Part shown: piece by piece, positions 48,201 to 57,350 of the stretch | How positions within the stretch are numbered: the first letter of the stretch is position 1 | Layout of the letters: each line of letters starts with the position of its first letter | Translations under genes and position numbers: made by a program | Origin: Hemicentrotus pulcherrimus | Taxonomy: Eukaryota > Echinodermata > Echinoidea > Camarodonta > Strongylocentrotidae | NCBI GenBank assembly: GCA_003118195.1 | Contig: BEXV01000011.1 | Span: 225,842 to 289,841 of the forward strand | Direction: 5' to 3' | DNA length: 64,000 nucleotides | The notes under the pieces: generated by a model | The model's database searches: none | Seen by the model: only the letters and a program-made list of their open reading frames with translations | What the model was told of the DNA's origin: nothing

Positions 48201-49806
48201 TATGCATACCAGAAGGTCTTTAGAACATTAATATTGTACAAATAAATACTTCTTTATTCCACAAACAAAAATACATTTACAGGCTTGATTTTCAGATAAA
48301 TAAGAAAAAAAAGATCACCCTTGTCACCATTGCACACACAAAATAAATACATATTCTTTACACTTTACATTGAAATAATTTGTTTGCATAAAAATAGTCT
48401 TTGGAAATACCCATGTCATTAATTTAGCACTTGAATGAAGGGGGTATAATTTGTTCATTATCCAAGAAGAAATTAAGTACCGGTATATTAATAATTCAGG
48501 AACTATATGAGAGTTGTAAATAACCCTGTCATGAGTATGTCAGAGAATAGAAACACAGCAGAAAATGTTTTGAAACGTATTGTTTGTACTATTAACAACT
48601 TGATATTCATCCACCGAATCCAGTCTACATACAAGTAAGATATGTCTCCAAACCATTTTCTTGTACTGTGTAATTTCAGCTGCCTGTAAGCAAGGAGTAC
48701 TACTAGACCACAATGATTCTGAGCGCTACGAGTCTAGGTTTGTGACAGTTAAAATCCAAGAGAGTCCAGCCATCATGCTACAAGGAATGCAGGATTCAAC
48801 CCTAGGCATCTGGGTCGCTCATGGAGAAGGTAGTTTTAGAAAAATTTCAAAGCCAGGGTAATAATCGGGGCAGCGCTAGGAGCGTCACAATGTGACGGAC
48901 ATGTGCGCTATATAAGAAGCCACCATTATTATTATTATTATTATTAATAAATATGTACTGGTAATGTTTTTACATGTACTTGGTCATTCCATTTTTTTAG
49001 ATATTGTTTGTAAGAGAAACTAAAATTTCCCTAATGATAATTTAACCATTCTTAATACAGATATATTTCGACACAGTGGTATCAATGCCTAATAAACAAA
49101 AAATTACACAACTGCAGCTAGGATTGGCAGCATTCCGATTCATTTGCTTTTCATGATTTTTATTTCTATGTAATATAATGTTTGGACAGAATTTAAGCAT
49201 TGCAATATAGGTAGAAAATAATGGTGTAAACATAAACCAAAAAATGGATACATACATGTTTGCATATATACTGGATGACTGAGAAAGACTGTTCTTTGTA
49301 TTGTGTCTCTGCATCCCATCTATGAGTGTACGTATCCATTGCCATAAATTTGCATTTAATTGCCACAACAACAAAAAACCCAAATAATGACAACCCAGTC
49401 ATAAAATCGTTCCATACTATTGAACATTCTGAGGTTTCTGAAGATCTTGGATGATGGATTATCGATATCGTCGTGCTTTCTTTTCACTACAGGGAAGATG
49501 AAGTTTGCCAACAAGTCCATCCACGCCTCCGTCCTGTCCAACGCTCTTGCACCTGTCCGCTACGTGGACGATGAGGGCGCCCCAACCACCCAGTACCCTC
49601 TGAATCCCAACGGTTCTCCTGACGGGATCGCGGCTCTCTGCTCACTGGATGGACGTCATCTGGCCATCATGCCTCATCCTGAACGCTGCACACTGACCTG
49701 GCAGTGGCCATGGATGCCATCTCAATGGAGACGGGATCTCAAAGCATCACCATGGTTACGCATCTTCCAGAATGCTTACAAGTGGTGTCTGGAGAATAAG
49801 GCATAG
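33651..49806 (+). CDS. PFAS: Phosphoribosylformylglycinamidine synthase (FGAM synthetase), 23 coding exons
   Basis: Catalyses step 4 of de novo purine synthesis in the cytosol: FGAR + glutamine + ATP to FGAM + glutamate + ADP + phosphate. All phases join into 1342 residues with no internal stop; human PFAS is 1338. In order: the PurS-like N-terminal domain (about 1-190), a linker with the 'DRMTE' helix, the ATP-binding synthetase halves with 'SEHSRHWFF', '[10 protein letters not shown]', '[12 protein letters not shown]' and 'IHDQGAGGN', the pseudo-repeat with '[10 protein letters not shown]' and 'HDISDGGL', and the C-terminal glutaminase domain with 'GVCNGCQ' (nucleophile C1165) and 'MPHPE' (H1300, E1302). 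The start matches the human N-terminus in position ('VVIHYFTVP' against 'PVLHFYVRP'). The frame is open upstream, so the start rests on homology. Enzymes of this pathway cluster in the purinosome in vertebrates. Confidence 0.97.
36424..36510 (+). pseudogene. Decayed partial copy of PFAS exon 5
   Basis: Matches the second half of exon 5 plus its donor (about 36124-36230). The first 25 aligned bases agree at 23, then there is a 15-base deletion, then 35 of 47 agree. The donor GTAAGT has become GTAATT. It lies about 200 bases downstream of the real exon. Confidence 0.75.
36711..36862 (+). repeat. Polypurine tract in PFAS intron 5
   Basis: About 150 bases almost entirely A/G on the plus strand, without a simple repeat unit. 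Confidence 0.7.
38727..39052 (+). repeat. 166-bp tandem duplication ending at the PFAS exon 9 acceptor
   Basis: Units 38727-38892 and 38893-39052 share 'AGCATTTTCAGCAT', 'GGTGACATTTAGAAATGCAG' and 'CAGTTGATATCTTTAC'. The second unit contributes the polypyrimidine tract and AAG acceptor of exon 9. The first ends in the matching TCTCAAAG. Confidence 0.8.
39568..39957 (-). mobile_element. TTAA-flanked MITE, copy 5
   Basis: TTAA on both sides, ends AGATAAACT and AGTTTATCT. It is closely similar to copy 1 over its whole length. It lies in PFAS intron 9. Confidence 0.75.
44211..44616 (+). repeat. Dispersed repeat with GTCCGTCCG head, copy 2
   Basis: Shorter relative of the repeat at 12050, with the same head and the same 'CATCATTTTCGACTGCACGC' end. 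It lies in PFAS intron 16, ending 35 bases before exon 17. Confidence 0.65.
46064..46316. mobile_element. Foldback MITE in PFAS intron 19
   Basis: The inverted arms at about 46064-46095 and 46285-46316 share a perfect 15-bp core ATGTTGTATTGCCCT, extended outward by an AGGCCT-plus-A-run match. The interior has GGGTCGGTC at both ends. About 253 bp, no coding capacity. Confidence 0.6.
47078..47117. other. Assembly gap (40 N) inside a poly-G run
   Basis: Runs of G flank the gap on both sides, so the sequence probably failed at a long G homopolymer. Intronic in PFAS. Confidence 0.99.
47467..49806 (+). other. PFAS: PFAS exons 21-23: class I glutamine amidotransferase domain
   Basis: Coding exons: 47467-47628, 48680-48829, 49493-49806, stop TAG at 49804-49806. 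Exon 21 carries the catalytic cysteine in '[15 protein letters not shown]'. Exon 22 has '[10 protein letters not shown]' and 'AHGEG'. Exon 23 has '[17 protein letters not shown]' and the His/Glu of 'MPHPER'. These residues hydrolyse glutamine and channel ammonia to the synthetase site. A 40-base assembly gap at 47078-47117 lies in intron 20 and does not touch coding sequence. Confidence 0.96.
48867..48945 (+). repeat. (ATT)n-tailed SINE/LINE 3' end, copy 1
   Basis: 'GCGCTATATAAGAAGCC' followed by an ATT microsatellite. The same design occurs at 51705-51768 ('GCACTTTATAAGAACTC' then ATT repeats) and reversed at 49877-49960. Confidence 0.5.
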
Positions 49807-50600
49807 AGAAGAGTATATTAATAAAATGTAGCGTTGATATGTTAAGTAAACATTCCTTAGGCTTCTACAACAAGGTGTGAATAATAATATTGGGTTCTTT
49901 TATAGTGCTCATATAAGTCAGACTTAACACTCCTGGTGCTCCCGAAAGAGGAAGAAAATATAAAGGGCTGTAGAAGACTTTGCTTTGGTGTTGTATTTGT
50001 CACATTTCTCTTTGTTTACACTTAATGAAGAGTTCATGGAACTCTTAAAATGGCCAAAAAAGCATGGTTATGCAATGACTAACAAAGGACTTGTCAGCTA
50101 TGTCAGAGTATTCATTAGTTAGAAGTGTCATATTGTCCCTGTTAACTGAAATTTGTCAAACAGTACTTCAACTTATTTTGGACTTTATTTAAGAAGTAAT
50201 CAAAAGTGTTATAAAAAGGAAAAATACATAAACACACTTGGACAAATATTTTTCAAGGTATTGCTTCAGATATTATCTTTGTTTTTGGTAAATTCCATCT
50301 TTTCACTTTGTGCTCTTTGTATTTTTTGAAAGGTTTTCCCCATTTCTTGTCCCTTTTACAATTTTCAGTATGAAGCACCTCTCTTATCATTATCATTTGA
50401 TAATGTTCGGTAGCACCTTCAACATTCTATATTTTCATAGAAATGATACATCATTTCATTTGATTTCGAGATTCTGGAAGGTGCTTTTTGTAAATGTCTC
50501 TTTGTACATGTACGTGCATAATGAGGTAGTGCACTAATGACTGGCATCATTTAAAAAAATTGCCACTGAAATAATGTGATAATAAATACTTGCAATTATC
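49807..50600 (+). other. Probable 3' UTR of PFAS
   Basis: Two AATAAA signals are visible: 49820-49825, only 14 bases after the stop, and 50581-50586. The second allows a UTR of about 790 bases, ending within about 70 bases of the opposing F-box gene's poly(A) signal. A reverse-oriented (ATT)n-tailed repeat lies at 49877-49960. Confidence 0.45.
49877..49960 (-). repeat. (ATT)n-tailed repeat, copy 2 (reverse)
   Basis: On the minus strand 'GCACTATAAAAGAACCC' precedes AATATTATTATT, the same 3' design as at 48867 and 51705. It falls in the PFAS 3' UTR. Confidence 0.45.
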
Positions 50601-50668
50601 ATTACAAAGAAAACTGGATGAATGAACAGACAATAGCATATCCGTGTCTTGTACTTTGTACCCACTCT

Positions 50669-50674
50669 TTTATT
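50669..50674 (-). terminator. Poly(A) signal of the F-box/LRR gene
   Basis: AATAAA on the minus strand, about 330 bases downstream of the stop codon at 51000-51002. It is the best-placed signal for this gene. The intervening sequence carries a dispersed repeat at 50818-50963. Confidence 0.45.
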
Positions 50675-50817
50675 TCGCACAAACACAACAAATGAAAAAT
50701 AAGAGCCATTACATACAGGGTTTTAGGATGCTCAAAGCAGCCAAGATAATATAGACAGTAAAAACTAGCAATAAAATCACACAAGTAGAAACTGTTAAAA
50801 ATTAACTGGACTAAAGC

Positions 50818-50963
50818 GTGGTCACTGGCAGGTGATTATGTCATCAAATTGGCTCTCAATTAACATAAGAAAAAGGGGACCATGGGGGATCAACTGGTAC
50901 CGCTTTGCATTGTTGGCTATATAGAGGGCACAAGTAGCTACAAGTATTGCAGTCCCGCTTTAA
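50818..50963 (+). repeat. Dispersed repeat B, copy 2
   Basis: Homologous to 16151-16285. It lies downstream of both the PFAS and F-box genes, within the F-box 3' UTR if the poly(A) signal at 50669 is used. Confidence 0.5.
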
Positions 50964-50999
50964 ACAAACTGATTTCTTACATCCAAGGGTTTGTTGCTC

Positions 51000-53900
51000 T
51001 CATAGATCCAGTGTACCGGGGAGGTTACCATAAACTACTTCTTCACCATAGTAATTCATGATGACAAGGTTGTGTTTCATTGATACGATCTGCACCAGCA
51101 TTGCATCTGTGATCTGAAAAATAGATAGTATAATAATGATAGTTATAATAAAGGAATCACTATCAATATTCAAATAGCTTGGGTGCTGTGCAAGAAAAGT
51201 GTGTACTCCAAATGAACTTCTAATGAAATACTGCATAAAGGTTGGAAATTCTTCTGTAGTTTTGCAGTTTTCTTGTAACCAAATTTCTGTGAAAAATGAT
51301 ATAAATGCATATTAAGTCAGGAAAATTATGAGTTTATTGTATTCTTTAATTTTGGTTATGGTTCCTTATAAAGGCGACCAAAATGAATTAATTTCCTAGC
51401 TGCACCACTGAAATAAGGCAAGAGGCTTGTTATGTTTTTGAATTATTCTTATGCTAAATTTGTTTTCCACACGAGTAACTTCAAGGTGTCCTGTGTATAT
51501 ATGCCATGAAATAAAATAATTTGTGATAAAAGTAATTTATGTACATTAGTTGTTGTTTTTTCTTTCCATATTGTTCAAACGCTAGAGATATAATCAACAA
51601 TATGCATTACAGGAATGATCCTAGCATATCAAAACAGAGGCAAATACAGCTTTTGAAACATTCATTTGTGAAAATATTACATGACTAAAATAATACTTCT
51701 GAAAGTGCTTTGGTCAGTTAACTGGTAAAGCACTTTATAAGAACTCAATATTATTATTATTATTATTGCAATGACACTCTCACAGATTTAAGTCAGCAAT
51801 GCTACAATATGTTTAAGCAAAGAGATGTTTATATTTCTCACATTTTTCTACACAGAAAAAAAACTAATATATTTGTATGGCATTTTTAAATATTAATTTA
51901 AATTGACTTGTCATTAAATAAAAAGGCCCTACCACCACAATTTTTAAAGTTGAACAACGTTCAGGTGTTAAAATCACTACTGGTGAAATCAAGAGTTTCT
52001 AGAATTAAAAGATTCAGAACAACTGATGACAACAATAATGCCCAACAATTTTATTTCACACATAAATTTGCAATTGGTTGCACTTTGTGTAGTATTCAAC
52101 TTTTCAATTCTGAATAGTTGTTAAAGATAAAGTTGAGTTCTGGTCATGCGATTGCATTGTGAAAGAAAAGGTGTGGAATGGATCAGAGAAAGTTGATCAT
52201 GTAAGTATTGGTGTGTACTGCATGGTTCTGGAGTCATCAAACTAATAATAGATTTGGCCCAGTCTTGGTAAAGTAACAAGCAATGTACACAGATAGATGT
52301 ATATGGGACTACACAAATGGTGTCAAGGCTACTAACCTTGATTTCCTTATCTTTCTATGCTCATTACTCAGCCAGTATACATTTTCTACCAAAATTGTTT
52401 GGCAACTGACATTTATTTGAAATCTTGAACATTCAGTGTAAGTTTTGTTTGATTCTGTGAGAATTCATTTTCTTTTTTTTTTACCAGAACTCAAGCTTGT
52501 CTTTAAGCACAAAGCTTAATCAGTTTAAAGGTTCATTCTGCACACACAAATAATGCCACACCCACAGAAAGTTATTACCTACCCTATTGCACTGTCTGAG
52601 ATCAAGGAAGTCTAGTTGGGGTAACTTGGTTGGGACGTCCGCTAGGCAGTGACCAAGTATAGCATGAAGACCTATCAGATCTAGATGCTTTAAATGACTG
52701 CAGAGTAACAATAAGAGCAGAAAGAAAGGTCACCAAAAGCATGGATTCAGGCTCTATGAAATGATGTTCTGGCATTACATGAGGCAACATAAAGGAAAAT
52801 ACTTGGCCATCTTTCTATGACCAAGATAAAAGAGTGAAAAATCAATAAATCAATCATTTCGAAGCATGTGAAGTGATTTACCTGCAGTTATCTAGTACTT
52901 GCACCAAACCAACATCAGAAATAAACCAGCACCATTCAATAGCAAGATGGGTGAGTAGAGGACATCTATGAAGTAAAACAGAAGAGGAAATAAAGCATTC
53001 AGTTCAGGAAAACATATTAGTTCATCTGCACAATGTACCAGATATATAATTTTCAAACAGTAAACCATCGTGATTCGTCCCAACATCACACACAGAAAGG
53101 CAGATGTATGGCATTTCAATATCAATCTCCCACATAAAATAATGAACTTCTACAAACAAAATCCTTACCTGTTGGCAATGTTGATAAGACCTGGATCTCT
53201 AAGCTCAGAACACTCTGAAAGGTCAAGGTAGGTCAAGTTAGACATCTGAGGGGAGATGAAGAGATTGGCTAAGGCTTCTTCTGAAAACTCCTTGCCCTTC
53301 TGAAGACGTAGACGTATTGGTTTCTTCCACTTCTGCAATATTAATAGATATAGATAAATAGCAAGACTAATGACTTTTATCCCAACAATTCTAAATTTCA
53401 TCAAAATACTAAGGTATATTTAATAATTCATACTATTTTCTATGCACTTTGGAACAACTACAATAAGTTTAACTTATGGCAATTTTTCTTTTAACACATC
53501 CGTTTTCAACACAGTATCCTTCATTTTTAGAGACTAAACTAATTAAATCCTACCTTCAACCCTTGATTAAGCAAAGTACCTAGTACCGATTCCTACCCTT
53601 AACGTGGCCCAATCATTACCCTGATCCTAACCCTATATCTTTGATGAAATGAAGCCAAGAGCAAAGTGTCTCTGGAGCCAATGTCCAAGTACCTTTAACA
53701 TGGTGAGTGAGTGGTCAGTCAGCTGCTCACAGAATGAGCTGCTTAGCTCCTCCAGGTTAGGGCACTGTACAGCATGGTGGATGGATATATCAGTCAACTC
53801 TGCTCCGTCTAGTCTCAGACATCTTAACTTGGCTTGTCTCTCATCACATAGCATGGTTACAGCACTAAGAATTAAATAATAGAATATTTGAAAGAAATTA

Positions 53901-56900
53901 GAGATTACAGGATTACAAATAGACGTATGTTTTAAACGATTGATAAGCCTAAAATAGCATAAAATTGATCAGCTAGTTTGTAATGTACTAAAAAGAGACT
54001 TAGTGGCAAATAATATTCCTAGATGTTTTTGGATTTCGTTCATTTATACATAGGCCACTTCCATGCATAAAATGAAGAAAAAAATGTTCTTCTCTCTCTC
54101 TAAATGAGCATGTTTGGACTCTTTCTTAGGCATAAAAGCCTTTAAAAAATTTGCAGCATTGCACAAATATCCAGTACGTGCTTCTGATTTTTTCTGGGTG
54201 CCTGTTTAAAACTATGCCTGTGCTTACCTTTTTAACATTTTGGCAGTCCAGGATGTATCTTGAACAATTAGTTCTATTACAGAAACATTTTGATTACCAT
54301 CTGAATTCTAAGGAATTACATGTGCAGTCCTGGGACCTCTTGCTTCAAGAAATTGCATTTTAAAACAAGAAATTTCGAAAATTAAATGCAACTTGATTTT
54401 CAGCCACTGAAGATCACATAATTGGGAGTTTTGTTTTTAATGTTTTGAGTTGCATTTAAGGATGTTCCACAGTAATGATACTACATGTATGCACAATACC
54501 AGAAACTCAAGGCATTGTGCATGGTAAGTACATAACCAGCTTGCCCTGCGCAACTAAGGTGTGTATGAACATTACTGTGGAACATCCTAACATCCTGCGC
54601 CTTCTTTTACAACAGGAGGCCCATTGTCATTGTGACATATCTCACCAACGTAAAAAATGAATTACTCACATATCAGTGATCCAAGGAATGCCATCGATGT
54701 CCAGCTCTTCAAGATGATCACAGAATCTCGCAATCTCAAACACGGCCCCATCCGTCAGCTTGGTACAATGAGAGAGATTCAGACATCGTAGCTTCGGTAG
54801 GAGAATCAGCCTGGAGATGAGGCTGTCAGTGATGCTGTCGCACCCTTCCATGTTCAGAGAAGTCAATGACCTGCAGCTGCCAATCAACAGGCTGAATTGG
54901 TCATCCTGCATGGTGCGGACAAAGCCAAATTCAAGACTGGGCACGTTTGGACAGTGGTCAATGATGGCCTGGATTTCTGAAGCACTGACCTCATCACGTC
55001 CACGGAAAGTTATACCTTGGAGCAGGCAACACCTTTGGAAGACGCTCCCCAGCACATCAGATGGTATCCCAGCTTTGTTGGACAGGTCTAGGTATTGCCA
55101 TAGCAATGGATCTTTGGCAAGGCTGTTCCATTTCTTGCATACAAGCATGATAGGGTCACAGAGTTCATCATGAGAGAAATGTTTGAAGATATGAATGAGG
55201 ATTTCATCTGGAAGAACACAGAATGCACTACCATCCTCGTCTCCTGGATCATCACCAGTCTCTTCATCATCAACGTCTTCAAGAAATACATCATCAGCTT
55301 TAGATGGTAGACTTTCATCTGCCCTTTCTGGAAATTCTTCTATGAGACCCTGAAATGTATGTATTGCATTGTCCAGCTCTACCCGTATCAGCTCAATGTC
55401 CTGGAAGATGGAAGATAATAAGGTATGTGTCTCACTTTACAATGTTTATTAATCCATCTTTGCATTGTTTCCCACATAATACAATGTATTACAATTCACA
55501 CTTGACACATCCTTCAATTCTCATATTTACAAAAATAAACTAAAAAAATAATTGATTGACAGATTTAGCAAGTGACAATAGTTTTTTACAATATTGATAT
55601 CCCTGAAGTTTCTGAGCAGCACATCAATTTCGAAAGATAAATTATAAAAAAGGTATAATATTTTCTTCACCACTTCAAATATAAATATGTGCATTTCATG
55701 TTCAAAAGAATATGTATAGTTTGATAAACGTTCAACTTCTGAAGATTAAATTTGCTCCTGCCAGGAAGTGCTATTCACCTGGAGAGTACTTGCAGCCTCA
55801 TCAGAAATAAATGACATTGAAGTCATATCAGCTATGGTATGCAGATAATCATGCTTTGAAGTCTCTTCTCTGTCATCCTCATGCCCGACATCATCCTCCT
55901 CCTCATCATCACAACTATCAACTTCTCCTTGATACAAAAACATTTCATCTTTCTCATTCTCTGTTATCCTAATGGCATCTTCATCTAAGAGAGGTGACTC
56001 CTTGATGTCCACTAGGAATGGGCATGTTACGTCTCTCCCTTCAGGACTCGTTTGGTTCGGCTTTTGTTGCAAGTCCATCATAACAACATGGTCCATCAGG
56101 AGATTGGTGGATTCTTCGATGGATTCCTGACTAAGGTATCGCAGAAGTGGAGGCCGTTTTATCCCTCCTGGAGAAGATTTCTTTCTAACTGATCTTTCAG
56201 GATTTGTGCTGACAGCTGTTTCCAAGTGTGTTATATCAAGTGGCACATCAATTTCTCTATATTTCTCAAGGTAATCTTTGGGCACATCTTGATTTAAATC
56301 AACTTTAGTGTCTACGTGGGAAGCACTTAATTTCAAATCACTGGACAATTCTTTTATTCCTTTTTCAATTCCACTCTCGGTCTCCAATCCTTCATCTGAT
56401 GATGTCACCTGTAAACTAGAATCATGTTTGAGGTTTTGCAATGACTGATTCAAACCATCAGCATTAGGTTCCTTGATTTCACAATCTGTTTGAGCCTCAT
56501 TAGATTCTCCCATTATCTTCACTTCATAGGTGGCTCCCACATTATCATGTCCTGATTTACACTGAACAGAATCTGTAGGAATTTGCAGTTGGCTGCAATT
56601 ACTATTACAACAGTCCTTTTCAATCGAATCCAGATCGGGAAGAATGAGTTTCTGCTCTTCTATATGTTTCCCTGAAACTCGGTCACCTGATACTTGGACA
56701 TTTAATGCCAGGACAGAATCCTCCTCTTCCCCCTGCACATCTCGATTCCTCCTTTCTTCACACATGTTTGCAATTTTCTCCATCTCTACCTGGAGTTGTT
56801 CATCCTCTTCTTCAACCAAGGGATGTTTAGCAAATGTGGGTAAACTTGGTTCCGAGATGAGATCCTGGGGCGGCTCTGGAAGCATCACGATGTGCCCCAG

Positions 56901-57221
56901 AAGAAGATTGGTGGACTCATCTAGAGACTCTTGGCTGATCTGTCTCAGAAGCTTCTTCATCGGGTGCACTCTGGAAACAGTGTCACGTCTAGAAGATGAA
57001 CGAGATACCCTCGGCCAAGACTGGTTGAGACCAAACGGCAAAACTTCTGGTTTTTCCTCCTCTTCATCCTCTAAGGAGATTGCATCCTCCCTCATCCAAG
57101 CATCATCATCTTCCAGGAATTGGGGATTGCTCTGCAGGGATAACTCCTCACAATGATTTACTGGTCTAAACAGCAGAGTATTTTCAGACCTCTTTCCATC
57201 AAGGTCTTTTGAAGGCTCCAT
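51000..57221 (-). CDS. F-box and leucine-rich-repeat protein with long acidic N-terminus (7 coding exons)
   Basis: Probable substrate-recognition subunit of an SCF (SKP1-CUL1-F-box) ubiquitin ligase. Coding exons in gene order: 57221-55779, 55400-54670, 53864-53693, 53332-53169, 52965-52882, 52697-52583, 51113-51000. All phases match and give 940 residues. Residues 1-481 (exon 1) are polar, Glu/Asp/Ser-rich and probably disordered. The F-box lies at about 543-588, opening 'LPDEILIHIFKHF' and ending 'DPLLWQYLDLS'. About 590-930 are leucine-rich repeats of the Cys-containing type ('LRCLNLSHCTKLTDGAV', 'LTYLDLSECSELRDPGL', 'LDFLDLRQCNRITDAML'). The start is secure: the 5' UTR has four in-frame stops upstream and no later in-frame ATG. 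I recognise the fold and class but cannot name the FBXL orthologue. Residues 91-113 and 359-381 are copies of one motif. Confidence 0.9.
51705..51768 (+). repeat. (ATT)n-tailed repeat, copy 3
   Basis: 'GCACTTTATAAGAACTC' followed by ATT repeats, in the last intron of the F-box/LRR gene. Confidence 0.45.
52121..52506 (+). mobile_element. TTAA-flanked MITE, copy 6
   Basis: TTAA on both sides. It is an inverted relative of copies 1 and 5 and lies in the last intron of the F-box/LRR gene. Confidence 0.75.
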
Positions 57222-57350
57222 TGTGACTGAGAGGGTTAAATAATAATCACAGCCATCTCTGTAGAGAACTGTATGACTTCATCATCTCATAAATGGTATT
57301 TCCTAGTCTTAATTGTGGATGAACTGTGCAAGCAGTGGGGATGGACAATC
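57222..57350 (-). other. 5' UTR exon of the F-box/LRR gene
   Basis: The minus-strand acceptor TTCTTTCCAG ends at 57351, directly before this stretch, which runs to the start codon. In the coding frame it contains TAA, TAG and two TGA stops. It also contains a minimal upstream ORF (ATG-AGA-TGA). Confidence 0.6.

Noticed and set aside
56644..57156. 170-residue plus-strand open frame
   Set aside because: Antisense shadow of F-box gene exon 1; Ser-rich because the sense strand is Glu/Asp-rich.
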